Below, piece after piece: positions 1 through 9,477 of a stretch of 64,000 nucleotides of DNA. The position numbers and the translations under genes are program-made. The notes beneath the pieces are model-generated. The model was not told where the DNA came from, did not search any database, and saw nothing but the letters and a program-made list of their open reading frames with translations. The stretch is from Flavobacterium gelidicaeli (GTDB lineage Bacteria > Bacteroidota > Bacteroidia > Flavobacteriales > Flavobacteriaceae), in assembly GCF_013294005.1 (NCBI RefSeq), contig NZ_JABSNK010000001.1, positions 124,001 to 188,000 of the forward strand. The letters run 5' to 3'. Position 1 is the first letter of the stretch. Each line of letters starts with the position of its first letter.

Positions 1-829
1 CCTCAAATTCACAGTCAATGATTTCGTTGATTCTTTCTAAAAGCTCTTGCCTCCCTTCTAAAGTTGGCAAGTCTGTTTTATCTTTCCAATTATAGGTTGC
101 TCCTACTTTGAATAAATTATCACCCAAAGGCAAAATAAAGACACTGGTATTAACAATAACGTCAAGATTGAGATCTGTAGCTTTTATTATAAAAAGTTCC
201 CCTTTTGTACCATCTAAAGGCAGGTATTTAAAAAAAGGATTTTCATGCATTCCAAAACCTTCAGCAAAAACAATATTTTTTGCTTCAATACCTTTATAAA
301 TCACACTGTCTGTTTTTATTTCTAAAAGACTGTAATCAAATGAATCCTGGATAAGTAATTCTTTATCTTTTAAATATATTCTATACTTTGTCAACAACAA
401 AGCAGTATCAACATATCCCGTATGCAAAACTTCACCGTAATTAAAGGGAGATGTTATTCCGTCATATTTTTTTGTGATTATAGCAGTTGATAAAAAAGGA
501 GCTAAACCCGTTTTATCCGAAGCCGAAAACCAATTATTTTGCTCTTCAATAGAAAAAAATTTCCTCAGTATTGGAGTCGAAAAATCAAATTTTGTTTTTA
601 ACTTTTCTTCAACAATGGCATAGAAATCCTTCATTAATTTAAGCTGTTCCTCTGCTTTCCACACTTCACTAAATCTTTTCAAGATCACTGGGTTATAAAG
701 ACCACCAGCAATTTTTGAAGAATTTTGAGAATCATTATCGAAAACAAGAATTGACTTATTATTATTCAAAGCAACTTCGGCAAATGAAATACCTGCGAGA
801 CCAGAACCAACTATTAAAAAATCAATCAT
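1..829 (-). CDS. FAD-dependent oxidoreductase (DAO-like), 3' part outside window
   Basis: Reading the minus strand from an ATG at 829 gives about 276 codons with no stop, running off the window start. The N-terminus has a dinucleotide-binding GSGLAG motif preceded by hydrophobic residues (residues 5-12), and the pattern GGLYNPV around residue 43, as in D-amino-acid oxidase/glycine oxidase-like flavoproteins. Further on, GATYNWKD fits the FAD-contact region seen late in this fold. The substrate cannot be told from sequence. The gene lies downstream of gldN on the same strand, but a good terminator at 862-897 separates them, so it is probably its own unit. The C-terminus is missing. Confidence 0.8.
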   Translation of the reverse strand, partial: MIDFLIVGSGLAGISFAEVALNNNKSILVFDNDSQNSSKIAGGLYNPVILKRFSEVWKAEEQLKLMKDFYAIVEEKLKTKFDFSTPILRKFFSIEEQNNWFSASDKTGLAPFLSTAIITKKYDGITSPFNYGEVLHTGYVDTALLLTKYRIYLKDKELLIQDSFDYSLLEIKTDSVIYKGIEAKNIVFAEGFGMHENPFFKYLPLDGTKGELFIIKATDLNLDVIVNTSVFILPLGDNLFKVGATYNWKDKTDLPTLEGRQELLERINEIIDCEFE

Positions 830-861
830 AAATAAATATTAAAAGAGAATTAGTATAATAC

Positions 862-897
862 AAAAAGACTCTTACCATTTAAGATAAGAGTCTTTTG
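862..897 (-). terminator. Intrinsic terminator after gldN
   Basis: A 12-bp perfect inverted repeat (863-874 with 885-896, core AAGACTCTTA) with a 10-nt loop lies just past the gldN stop. On the minus strand it is followed by a T-rich tail. It would end the gldKLMN transcript. Confidence 0.75.
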
Positions 898-915
898 TTG
901 TAATTAAAATAGGAA

Positions 916-1809
916 TTAATAATTCCACATATCTGATTCAAAATCACGAATCTTTTCTTTAACTCTTAAAGCTTCAAGTAATTGATTTTGTGAATTATCC
1001 TTCATGTATTCATCAATAGCTCTATCACCATAAACGTTTTCTTCTTTGTAAATTACACTATTAAAACGTCTTGAGTTTAGTATTTGATCAAATGATATTG
1101 GCATAGATGAATTGGCATCGTTAAAAGCTTTTGCGGAATGCAAAACTTCTCTAGCGTCAGGGAAGAAAATCCAAAATAATTCGATATAATCTTTCACCTC
1201 ACTATGCATAGAGTAAACATCAGGAGTCACAGGACAAATCCCTAACAAACGATATTTTAATTCACTTTGACGTTTGTCAAAATACCAGTACCCTTTAATT
1301 TTATACTCGCTAACATCTTGAGCAGTTAAGTCATCTCTTGTAATATACTCAGGAGAAACACTTAAACCAGCATTAATTTGCTCTCGACCTATATCAGTTG
1401 TATCAATACGACTTAACGTAGCTTGGATATCATTGTATGATTTCTTAGTGTTAAAATAGCTGTCTGAATAAACTTCTGTAATAGCACCACTTCTTATCGC
1501 TTTAGTAAGAACATCGTATAAAGAACGTCTATCAGAGCCAATATTAGCAGTATCAATTGGAAAATATAAAGGGAAATTGATTTTTTCATTTAAATCAATA
1601 ATTTCCCACACAGTTTTACCCATCAAGATATCTCTATCATGAACATAACCATAAGCCAAAGGCTTGTCGTTATCTGAAATAAGTTCAGCTGCAGTTTTTA
1701 AACCAATCTGATCAGGTGTTTTTGCATTAAGCAAATTTGATTGAGCAGAGGAAACAAAACTTCCAACAACAGAAAAAACAACTATTAAAAAATTTCTTGA
1801 ATTCATCAT
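916..1809 (-). CDS. gldN: Gliding motility / type IX secretion protein GldN
   Basis: Periplasmic subunit of the type IX secretion system, which in this phylum exports gliding adhesins and enzymes; GldN associates with the GldK lipoprotein in a ring below the outer membrane. The protein is about 297 residues with an N-terminal signal sequence ending near SSAQS and the family pattern of GYVHDRDILMGKTVWEIIDLNEKINFP split over residues 55-85. The open frame extends 12 codons further upstream, to within 6 bp of gldM, but that extension is hydrophilic; the paired ATGs at 1809 and 1806 precede a proper signal peptide, so I place the start there. It is last in gldKLMN. There is no gldO paralogue behind it, unlike the F. 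johnsoniae arrangement. Confidence 0.9.
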   Translation of the reverse strand: MMNSRNFLIVVFSVVGSFVSSAQSNLLNAKTPDQIGLKTAAELISDNDKPLAYGYVHDRDILMGKTVWEIIDLNEKINFPLYFPIDTANIGSDRRSLYDVLTKAIRSGAITEVYSDSYFNTKKSYNDIQATLSRIDTTDIGREQINAGLSVSPEYITRDDLTAQDVSEYKIKGYWYFDKRQSELKYRLLGICPVTPDVYSMHSEVKDYIELFWIFFPDAREVLHSAKAFNDANSSMPISFDQILNSRRFNSVIYKEENVYGDRAIDEYMKDNSQNQLLEALRVKEKIRDFESDMWNY

Positions 1810-1851
1810 GGTATCATTATAAGATATTAAATGCTTTAAAAGCACTTTGTA

Positions 1852-3402
1852 TTATTGTATTTCGAAAATAACTGGAGCAGTTCTTGGCAATAAATAACTA
1901 CCTGCACCCACTAATTTAGTTTTAATTTCAGAAATGGTAACTTGATCTCCTCTTCCAGCTCTAGCTAAAACAGCTTTACATTGTGCATTTAATCTATTTC
2001 CAGAAACTACTACTGTAGCTTGACCTGAAACTTTTAAATTAAATCCAACAACATCTAAACCAACTTGAAAGTCGAAATCTTCAAGTTTAGCACCAATAGT
2101 TGAAATTTCAAGGTTAGATTTAGGTCCTTTTACGATACCTGTTTCTCCTCTAATAGTTCCAGTTGGACCAGGAATACCTTTGATTCTGAAAACTTTTTTA
2201 TCAGAAGCAACTTTTCCATCATTCATTTTACCTGAAACATTGATAACAACTTCTGTACCTGAACCAGGTGTCATTACATATTTCCCATTACCTACTTTAG
2301 ATAAACCTGGAGCAGATGCATTAACTTGATTATCAGAAATACCTGCAAATGAAATTGTCATTGGATTTTGAACTCCTCTGTAAACAACATTCATTTTATC
2401 AGCAGAAATAGTAGCTGAATTAGGTCTTGGAACTACAACATATTTCCCTTGAAATTTTAATGGGATGTTTTTACCATCTTCAAGAAAGTTAAATTGCCCA
2501 TTAAGAGTTTGCTCACCAACGTTACCTGCTGTCATTGCAACAACTGCTTGACCTGCAACTATATTTCCTGGCTTACCATTAAGTGTAAACGAAGTTGGTT
2601 TTGTATTAGCATCATATCTACCTAAAACAACTTTACCAGTAACTGGCTCTCCTTGAAAATAAGCATTTTTATCTAAAACTACAATTGCCTCATAATTACT
2701 ATAAGAAGCAGCAGCAACAGCCGCTTTTCCTAATAATGTATTGTAAACATCAACCTCTGCTTTTTCAACATCATTTTGCCAAGCAGACAATTTTGCTAAT
2801 GAAGCAACTGCTGGAAAACCTTTATAATGATAATCTAAATAAGGAATTAAAATTCCGTCTTTATTTTTAACATCACTCAAATCAAATTTAGCATTTACCT
2901 CAGCAATAATTGGTGATAATTTTTTATTGTCACCTAAAGCCGCTTTCATATCTGACTTGTACTTTTCAATAGTACTTAAAACTTCTTTACCTTTTGCTGA
3001 ATAACCTGATGGACTAAACCAAGCCTGATCTAATTTATCTCCTTTATCCATTGCTTCGTAAGGCAATTTCCCTGTTTCAGGATTTACCGTAATTCCAACA
3101 AGTACTTCAGATTTTATAGCTCCTATGTAAGCATAAAAGTTTTTAGTAATAATTTCAACCTTGTGAGCTGTAGCAGCCGCAGTGGTAAATTCTCCACCAG
3201 CTTCTGAAGCTTTAGCATCTAAACCACTCAACATTTGAGCATTTGTCTGCATTGCTGAAGTGTTTGAAGCTTCAAATTTTTCATTCATTAATCCAAATGC
3301 TGACAATACTTCTTTGGACATATTTAATGCTAACATTGCGATAAAAACCAAGTACATTAGGTTTATCATCTTCTGTCTAGGGGTTTGTTTTCCTCCTGCC
3401 AT
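1852..3402 (-). CDS. gldM: Gliding motility / type IX secretion protein GldM
   Basis: Inner-membrane motor and periplasmic shaft of the type IX secretion system. GldM dimers cross the inner membrane once with GldL and reach up to the GldKN ring. The sequence starts MAGGKQTPRQKMINLMYLVF, giving one transmembrane helix at about residues 14-32 right after a short basic cytoplasmic stretch. The remaining ~480 residues are the periplasmic part, helical first and then beta-rich repeats ending in PVIFEIQ. At 516 residues it has the usual length. It sits 49 bp after gldL and just before gldN on the minus strand, in the canonical order. Confidence 0.95.
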   Translation of the reverse strand: MAGGKQTPRQKMINLMYLVFIAMLALNMSKEVLSAFGLMNEKFEASNTSAMQTNAQMLSGLDAKASEAGGEFTTAAATAHKVEIITKNFYAYIGAIKSEVLVGITVNPETGKLPYEAMDKGDKLDQAWFSPSGYSAKGKEVLSTIEKYKSDMKAALGDNKKLSPIIAEVNAKFDLSDVKNKDGILIPYLDYHYKGFPAVASLAKLSAWQNDVEKAEVDVYNTLLGKAAVAAASYSNYEAIVVLDKNAYFQGEPVTGKVVLGRYDANTKPTSFTLNGKPGNIVAGQAVVAMTAGNVGEQTLNGQFNFLEDGKNIPLKFQGKYVVVPRPNSATISADKMNVVYRGVQNPMTISFAGISDNQVNASAPGLSKVGNGKYVMTPGSGTEVVINVSGKMNDGKVASDKKVFRIKGIPGPTGTIRGETGIVKGPKSNLEISTIGAKLEDFDFQVGLDVVGFNLKVSGQATVVVSGNRLNAQCKAVLARAGRGDQVTISEIKTKLVGAGSYLLPRTAPVIFEIQ

Positions 3403-3451
3403 ATTTTCTAAAAATTAGTTTATTAATTATTAATTATAGTTTAAAAACTAA

Positions 3452-4099
3452 TTATTTAGATCCCATTGCAGATAACATACCTCCATATACTCCATTTAAC
3501 GAAGATAAGTTTTTTGTAAGTGACTGCATTTGATCTTTCAATTTCAAATTGTTCTCAGCAACTTCTTCGTTAATTTGAGCGTTTCTTGAAGCGCTTTGTA
3601 ATTGTACTTTATACAAACTATTTAGAGACTCCATTTGAGCAGCTGCCAAAGTTAACTCTTCGCTATATTTTTTAGTAGAAGCTATTGAATCAACAGTAGG
3701 AGCAATTCCTTTTGCAGCAGATTCAAAGTTCTTAATACTGTTTCCTAAACTTGACATTAATTCTCCGTCAATTTTAGCATCTTTAAGCATTGCGTCTAAC
3801 TTTTGAGACAATAATCCTTGAGCTTCAGCTGGAGCTGCTTCAACTTTTACAGTTTTCTTTTTAGCTTCACCATTATTAAGTTCTGGATAAACTAATGACC
3901 AATCATATTCATCATCAACAGGCTCAAAAGCAGATAATGCGAAAATTAACGCCTCAACAACTAATCCGATAGTTAACATTAAGTTTCCTGTAATAATACC
4001 AAACTCAATGTGTGTAATTTTGAACAACGCTCCAATGATTACAACTGCTGCACCCATTCCGTATGCGAAATTCATTGCTTTTTTGCTTAATAATGCCAT
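3452..4099 (-). CDS. gldL: Gliding motility / type IX secretion protein GldL
   Basis: Cytoplasmic-membrane partner of GldM that forms the proton-driven motor of gliding and type IX secretion. Two hydrophobic segments are visible at about residues 10-28 and 35-58. The first ends near K-I-T-H-I-E, and a glutamate (E49) lies in the second, where family members carry the motor acidic residue. The rest, from about residue 65, is a soluble helical cytoplasmic tail ending SAMGSK. The length of 215 residues is typical. It lies between gldK and gldM, with gaps of about 50 bp on each side, consistent with one operon. Confidence 0.95.
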   Translation of the reverse strand: MALLSKKAMNFAYGMGAAVVIIGALFKITHIEFGIITGNLMLTIGLVVEALIFALSAFEPVDDEYDWSLVYPELNNGEAKKKTVKVEAAPAEAQGLLSQKLDAMLKDAKIDGELMSSLGNSIKNFESAAKGIAPTVDSIASTKKYSEELTLAAAQMESLNSLYKVQLQSASRNAQINEEVAENNLKLKDQMQSLTKNLSSLNGVYGGMLSAMGSK

Positions 4100-4148
4100 A
4101 ATTTTAATTTTAAAGTTTTTTATAAATATGAATAGATTTGGTAATGTA

Positions 4149-5543
4149 TTATCTTTTTTTCTTTGCAGTTATCTGCTCACCCATGTAATCTTGAACTGTT
4201 CTAAATCCGATGAAACTTCTTGCAGAGTCAGCATATTCAAAATCTCTAGTACTTACTTGTAAAAAGTAAGCCACGTCTTTCCAAGAACCCCCACGAACAA
4301 CTTTACGTTTGTTTGAAGCATCAAGAACATTAGGATTCATGGTTGAAACATACTCATAAGCATTAGGATCATAAGATGAATCCGTCCACTCAGAAACATT
4401 ACCAGCCATATTATAAAGGTTATAACCATTAGGATCATATGATTTTGCTTCTACAGTATATAAAGCATCATCCGCAGCATAATCTCCTCTATTAGGTTTG
4501 AAATTCGCTAAGAAACATCCTCTATCACTTTTAGCATAGGGACCTCCCCAAGGATATGTAGCAGACTCTAAACCACCTCTAGCAGAATACTCCCACTCAG
4601 CTTCTGTAGGTAATCTAAACGAATTCACTAAATCATGTCCTTTCTTTTTAGACTTGATATAAGCATTTTTATTTAATGTTCTCCAAGCACAAAAAGCTTT
4701 TGCTTGCGTCCATTTCACACCTACTACTGGATAATCACCATAAGCTTTATGCCAGAAATAGTCATTATGCATTGGCTCATTATAAGAATATGCAAAATCT
4801 TTAATCCAAACAGTTGTATCAGGATAAACCTTAACCTCCTCCGTTTTCACAAAGTCTTTTCTTTTACCAACTTTAGCTTTAGCTGCAGCTTGAATATCCA
4901 TCCAAGAATAACGAAACTTAAGTTTATCAACATCCATAGTTCTCAAACCATTGTAAGAAGACTCTGCTGGTAAATACATTGAATCCATAACTTCAGCATA
5001 ATACTCATCAGGATACAGTTTTGTATCTTTAATAAGTTTAACCTTTCTATTTAGCTTTCTACTCGCATAAGGATCATCAGAAGTACCGATACTATAATAG
5101 TTGTCATACATATACTTGTCATAAGCGGTCATTTTTTCAGGATCAGAATCGTTAAAAGCAAAATCTCCAATGCTTCCAACTTTCTTTCCTTTTCCATCAC
5201 CACCTTTAACTCCTGTTTCATCAGCTAAAATAGCCAATCTTACTCTCATTGTTGAGTCTTTTACCCAATCAACAAATTGACGGTACTCACTATTTGTAAT
5301 TTCAGTTTCATCCATATAGAATGCCCTAACGGTTACCGTTTTTGTAGGAGCATCTTGAACATTAGCAATATCTTGATCAGATTTTCCCATGATATAAGAC
5401 CCACCAGGGACCAATGTCATACCATAAGGCTTTTCAGGATGCCATTTTCCACCGTTAGCTCCGACTAACTCACCTCTGTCTCCTGATTTACCACAGCTGT
5501 TTAATAGTGTCAAAATTGCTACAATCGCAACGAGATTCTTCAT
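4149..5543 (-). CDS. gldK: Gliding motility / type IX secretion lipoprotein GldK
   Basis: Outer-membrane-associated lipoprotein that forms the periplasmic ring of the type IX secretion system with GldN. The N-terminus is a lipoprotein signal with a lipobox ending LLNSC (Cys17). The body has the formylglycine-generating-enzyme (SUMF1/FGE-sulfatase) fold, with blocks such as FRLPTEAEWEYSARGG, NMAGNVSEWTDSSY and VVRGGSWKD. In GldK this fold is structural and not known to be catalytic. It is the first gene of gldKLMN and has a candidate TAnnTTTG promoter at 5605-5612. Length is 464 residues, as expected. Confidence 0.95.
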   Translation of the reverse strand: MKNLVAIVAILTLLNSCGKSGDRGELVGANGGKWHPEKPYGMTLVPGGSYIMGKSDQDIANVQDAPTKTVTVRAFYMDETEITNSEYRQFVDWVKDSTMRVRLAILADETGVKGGDGKGKKVGSIGDFAFNDSDPEKMTAYDKYMYDNYYSIGTSDDPYASRKLNRKVKLIKDTKLYPDEYYAEVMDSMYLPAESSYNGLRTMDVDKLKFRYSWMDIQAAAKAKVGKRKDFVKTEEVKVYPDTTVWIKDFAYSYNEPMHNDYFWHKAYGDYPVVGVKWTQAKAFCAWRTLNKNAYIKSKKKGHDLVNSFRLPTEAEWEYSARGGLESATYPWGGPYAKSDRGCFLANFKPNRGDYAADDALYTVEAKSYDPNGYNLYNMAGNVSEWTDSSYDPNAYEYVSTMNPNVLDASNKRKVVRGGSWKDVAYFLQVSTRDFEYADSARSFIGFRTVQDYMGEQITAKKKR

Positions 5544-5604
5544 ATAAATTGGGGTTATAAATTCATTATAATTTGAGTGGTCATCATTATTTATTAACTT
5601 AATT

Positions 5605-5631
5605 CAAAAGTAAATAACAACAATAAGTCAA
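5605..5631 (-). promoter_or_regulatory. Candidate gldKLMN promoter
   Basis: On the minus strand TACTTTTG (5605-5612) matches the Bacteroidota -7 element TAnnTTTG. A TTG lies 16 bp upstream (5629-5631), one base short of the usual 17-23 spacing. It is about 60 bp upstream of the gldK ATG. Confidence 0.55.
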
Positions 5632-5774
5632 CTCTTTATTTTTTAAATAAGTACAATATTAAAACAATTAACATACATTTATTTTACGCTACAAACGTAT
5701 ATAATTATTTTTAAATAAAAAACATTTATTTTAACGTTCTTTTATAATTTTATCAACGCCTTACACCAAAGGTT

Positions 5775-6926
5775 CTAAACTATATTTTTTCTTTGGGCTT
5801 TCCACCATCTTTCGGGCAATTCCTGATTACAAGCACCTAAATATTCATCATATGAACAAGGTAATAACGTATTTCTTTTTAATTTATTATTAACATTTGA
5901 AATAAATGGTATTTCTATCCACCATCGATCTGTTTTATCGCTTTTATAAAACACTAAAACTTCATCTTCTATCGGCACTATGTACTTGATATAGTTATCT
6001 CTAGTCCCAAAAGGATATTCATTTGAACGGTAATGAAAACCTTCAATAAAATACCAAATAATTTGTGCCACCAATACAGATTCTTGAATAGTACTGTTGT
6101 GATTAAATAATCCAAAGACAGACACCTTATCACTTATTCCTGCATATCTAGACAAAGCACAAATTTCTTTTCCATTAAATCCGTTAGGCGCAAATGTTGT
6201 GAAATTACCAGAATCTGATGATTTAACAGCATTCAAATCCAAACTTACTATATCAGCATCTCTAAAAACAGGTTCAGCTAAAGCAATATTATTTGAAATT
6301 TCACCTAAACGGTATCCATCAAAAAATAATTTTTCGATTAAATCTATCTCTTCTTGTGAATTATAATAGGTTTGATATCCAATGTTGCAATAATTAAAAA
6401 GATTGTTTGGCTCATCAATAATCATTTTTGTTAAATAAGAATTCGCTAATTCACCACCATCTTCTTTTCCGAAATCAAATTTACTATCAATAGCAACCAA
6501 GTTCACCATTTGCTCCAGCTCATCATAAGCCCTATACAAAGCATAAGTCAAATCCTGTGAACCGCCAATAACTATGGGTACAATTTTAAGCTTAATCAAA
6601 GCTGCAGTTACTTTGCGTAAAGCAAAATAAGTATCAGTCGTACTATTACCCGCAAGTATATCTCCTAAATCAGCTACCGTAGCGTCCCAATTACCAGGAA
6701 ACATTCCATACAATTCTTTCCTGATAGCAGATAAATCAACCGTAGTAGCCCCATGTGCGTTACCGCGATTTTCAGCAACACCAATAACTGCAATAGTAAT
6801 CTTATTTAAATCAGGAAATTGATCCTGAGTATGAAAAACAACCTTACTAGCTAATTGTTGTGTAGAAAATGTTTTTAATACGGTAAGTATTTCCCCATCT
6901 ATAGGTTTTAAAAAATCAAACTCCAT
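5775..6926 (-). CDS. Arginase/formimidoylglutamase-fold protein with degenerate active site
   Basis: The 383-residue protein follows the ureohydrolase fold: an early block IAVIGVAENRGN, then positions matching the metal-binding motifs. The ligands are changed. The GGDH motif is GGSQD (121-125), DAHxD is DSKFD (147-151), and SxDxDxxDP is SLDLNAVKSSD (from 228). At least three of the six usual manganese ligands (two His and one Asp) are replaced. Family members that hydrolyse arginine, agmatine or formimidoylglutamate need both metals, so I infer that this protein is not an active ureohydrolase. It starts 1 bp after topA ends on the same strand and is followed by gldK after a 231-bp gap with its own promoter, so it is probably co-transcribed with topA. 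Confidence 0.8.
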   Translation of the reverse strand: MEFDFLKPIDGEILTVLKTFSTQQLASKVVFHTQDQFPDLNKITIAVIGVAENRGNAHGATTVDLSAIRKELYGMFPGNWDATVADLGDILAGNSTTDTYFALRKVTAALIKLKIVPIVIGGSQDLTYALYRAYDELEQMVNLVAIDSKFDFGKEDGGELANSYLTKMIIDEPNNLFNYCNIGYQTYYNSQEEIDLIEKLFFDGYRLGEISNNIALAEPVFRDADIVSLDLNAVKSSDSGNFTTFAPNGFNGKEICALSRYAGISDKVSVFGLFNHNSTIQESVLVAQIIWYFIEGFHYRSNEYPFGTRDNYIKYIVPIEDEVLVFYKSDKTDRWWIEIPFISNVNNKLKRNTLLPCSYDEYLGACNQELPERWWKAQRKNIV

Positions 6927-6927
6927 T

Positions 6928-9459
6928 CTATTTCTTTTTGGCTACGGTTTTTTTAACTGGTGCTTTTTTAGCAACTGCCTTTTTAGCGGGCGCTTTTTTA
7001 GCCGCCACTTTTTTCGCTGGTGTTTTTTTAGCAATCATTTCTTGAACTTCTCCCAAAGTCAATTTTGCCGCATCCACCTCTTTACCTAACTCTATTTTGA
7101 TTTTTCCTTTGGTAATAACTGAACGCCCCCAACGTGCTTTTTCAACTAGAATTCCTTCGTCTTCCCAATTATGAAGTACTTTATCAATATTTTTCTGTAC
7201 TTTATCTTCAATTAGCGTTTCAATATCTAATTGTGATAAATTATCAAAATTGTATTTCTTATTCACATTAATAAACAAGCCATTCCATTTAATAAAAGGA
7301 CCAAATCTACCCACACCTTTTTGAACTCCCTCACCTTTATAAACAGCTATAGGCGCATCAGCAAGTGCTTTTTCATCAATTAGCTGCTTGGCACGATCAA
7401 AATCTACATCTAGTGGATTTTCACCTTTTGGCAGTGATACAAATGCAGCTCCATGGCGAATATACGGACCATAACGACCATTACTCACCTCAACTTCTTC
7501 TTCTTTGTATTGCCCCAGATTTTTAGGAAGCAAAAACAAGTTTAAAGCTTCTTCTAAATCTATAGTTCCAATATTTTGATCAGACATCAAGCTAGCAAAT
7601 TTTTTCTCTTCATCATCTGCAGCACCAATTTGAGCCATTGGACCAAACTTTCCTAAACGAACAGAAACTGGTTTTCCACTTTTAGGATCCGTTCCTAAAA
7701 TCCTTTCACCGCTTTCTCTTTCAGCATTTAGCTCAACATCTTTTACTGTAGGATGAAATTTATCATAAAATTCTTTCATCATGATCGCCCAATCCACATT
7801 TCCTTCGGCAATCTCATCAAAATCTTGTTCTACTTTTGCTGTAAAGTTATAATCTAAAATATTCCCAAAATTCTTAACTAAGAAATCAGTAACAATAGTT
7901 CCAATATCCGTAGGTACTAATTTCCCTTTATCTGAACCTGTATTTTCTTTCAACAACTTCTCCCCTACTTCATTTGCTTGCAAAGTAAGCTGTGTATAAT
8001 TACGTTCTTGACCATCAAGATTCCCTTTTTCAACATAATTTCTGTTGATAATAGTAGAAATAGTTGGCGCATAAGTAGACGGACGACCAATTCCTAACTC
8101 CTCTAACTTCTTCACTAATGAAGCCTCAGTATAACGAGCAGGTGGTCTTGAATATCTTTCGGTAGCGGTAATATAATTATTTAGTAGTTTCTCGTTTACT
8201 TTCATTGCAGGCAACATACCTTCTTGCTCTTCTTCGTCATCATCATGCCCCTCAAGGTACACTTTCAAAAACCCTTCAAAAAGCAATACCTCACCTGATG
8301 CAGTAAATAGTTCTTTGTGATTATTCGCTTCAATTTTAACATTAGTACGCTCTAACTGCGCATCACTCATTTGTGACGCTAGTGTTCTTTTCCAAATCAA
8401 ATCATACAAGCGCGCTTGATCTCTATCAATATTTACGGTATGACGCGACATATCTGTAGGACGAATCGCCTCGTGCGCCTCTTGAGCACCTTTGCTTTTA
8501 TTTGTAAATGTTCTGGGTTTAGAAAATTCTTTCCCGTAAGATTTAATAATTTCAGCCTGAGCAGCATCCATTGCGTCTTTAGAAAGATTTACACTATCCG
8601 TTCTCATATACGTTATCAATCCAGCTTCATACAAACGTTGCGCTAACTGCATGGTTATCCCTACTGGCAAATACAACTTACGAGCTGCTTCTTGCTGCAA
8701 AGTAGATGTTGTAAAAGGACCTGTAGGAGATTTCTTTGTTGGCTTCGTTTCTAAATCAGAAACCTTATAAGAAGAACCGATATTTTTATTTAAAAAATCT
8801 TCGGCTTCTTTTTTAGTAGTAAAGTTTTTTGGAAGTTTTGCCTTAAACGATTTCCCTGCTTCATTCGTGAATTCAGCAACAACCGAATAACTAGCTACAG
8901 CATTAAAATTTTGAATATCACGTTCTCTTTCCACAATTAAACGAACAGAAACCGACTGTACTCGTCCAGCAGAAAGTCCGCCTTTAATTTTTCTCCAAAG
9001 TACCGGAGACAGCTCATAACCTACTAATCGGTCAAGGACACGACGCGCTTGCTGAGCATTCACTAAATTATAATCAATTTCTCTTGGATTATCAATAGCT
9101 TTTAAAATAGCTGTTTTAGTAATCTCATGAAAAACAATACGTTTTGTTTTTTTTACATCTAATTTAAGCTCCTCAAATAAATGCCAAGAAATAGCCTCAC
9201 CCTCGCGATCCTCATCACTCGCTAACCAAACCATTTCGGCTTTTTTAGCTAAGCCTTTCAACTTGGTTACTAATGCTTTTTTATCAGATGAAACTTCGTA
9301 TTTAGGTTTGAAGTTGTTGTCGACATCGACACCTATTTCTTTCGAAGGCAAGTCGGCTATATGGCCATAACTTGACTCTACTTGAAAATCACTACCTAGA
9401 AATTTCTCTATTGTTTTCGCTTTTGCTGGGGACTCAACTATTACTAAATTCTTTGCCAT
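6928..9459 (-). CDS. topA: DNA topoisomerase I
   Basis: Type IA topoisomerase relaxing negative supercoils. The Toprim domain is at the N-terminus (VIVESPAKAKTIEKFLG, then the SDEDREGE acidic motif at 81-88). The catalytic tyrosine is Y284 in LITYMRTDS. After the core come glycine-rich C-terminal repeats of the Topo_C_Rpt type (for example LGKFGPM, GRYGPYIRHG, GRFGPFIKW) instead of cysteine zinc fingers. The protein ends in a lysine/alanine-rich tail of repeated KKAPAKK units resembling histone H1 tails. The frame stays open 7 codons upstream (to 9480), but that region overlaps a TACTTTTG promoter element, and MAKNLVIVESPAKA is the family N-terminus, so the start is put at 9459. Confidence 0.95.
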   Translation of the reverse strand: MAKNLVIVESPAKAKTIEKFLGSDFQVESSYGHIADLPSKEIGVDVDNNFKPKYEVSSDKKALVTKLKGLAKKAEMVWLASDEDREGEAISWHLFEELKLDVKKTKRIVFHEITKTAILKAIDNPREIDYNLVNAQQARRVLDRLVGYELSPVLWRKIKGGLSAGRVQSVSVRLIVERERDIQNFNAVASYSVVAEFTNEAGKSFKAKLPKNFTTKKEAEDFLNKNIGSSYKVSDLETKPTKKSPTGPFTTSTLQQEAARKLYLPVGITMQLAQRLYEAGLITYMRTDSVNLSKDAMDAAQAEIIKSYGKEFSKPRTFTNKSKGAQEAHEAIRPTDMSRHTVNIDRDQARLYDLIWKRTLASQMSDAQLERTNVKIEANNHKELFTASGEVLLFEGFLKVYLEGHDDDEEEQEGMLPAMKVNEKLLNNYITATERYSRPPARYTEASLVKKLEELGIGRPSTYAPTISTIINRNYVEKGNLDGQERNYTQLTLQANEVGEKLLKENTGSDKGKLVPTDIGTIVTDFLVKNFGNILDYNFTAKVEQDFDEIAEGNVDWAIMMKEFYDKFHPTVKDVELNAERESGERILGTDPKSGKPVSVRLGKFGPMAQIGAADDEEKKFASLMSDQNIGTIDLEEALNLFLLPKNLGQYKEEEVEVSNGRYGPYIRHGAAFVSLPKGENPLDVDFDRAKQLIDEKALADAPIAVYKGEGVQKGVGRFGPFIKWNGLFINVNKKYNFDNLSQLDIETLIEDKVQKNIDKVLHNWEDEGILVEKARWGRSVITKGKIKIELGKEVDAAKLTLGEVQEMIAKKTPAKKVAAKKAPAKKAVAKKAPVKKTVAKKK

Positions 9460-9477
9460 TGCTCTATTTTTCTCGGA

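Noticed and set aside
108..299. Plus-strand open frame of 63 codons
   Set aside because: Lies opposite the FAD oxidoreductase frame, which has clear motifs; no start context or domain.
1807..1845. Longer N-terminus for gldN
   Set aside because: The extra 12 residues would precede the signal peptide and are hydrophilic; the paired ATGs at 1809/1806 are better.
2685..2870. Plus-strand open frame inside gldM
   Set aside because: Low-complexity product (Gln/His/Pro) opposite a well-supported gene.
6948..7040. Lys/Ala repeats at the topA end as a tandem DNA repeat or CRISPR-like array
   Set aside because: The repeats are in frame and encode a known type of basic tail; units are not uniform and there are no spacers.
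8416..8646. Plus-strand open frame inside topA
   Set aside because: Antisense shadow of a strongly conserved gene.
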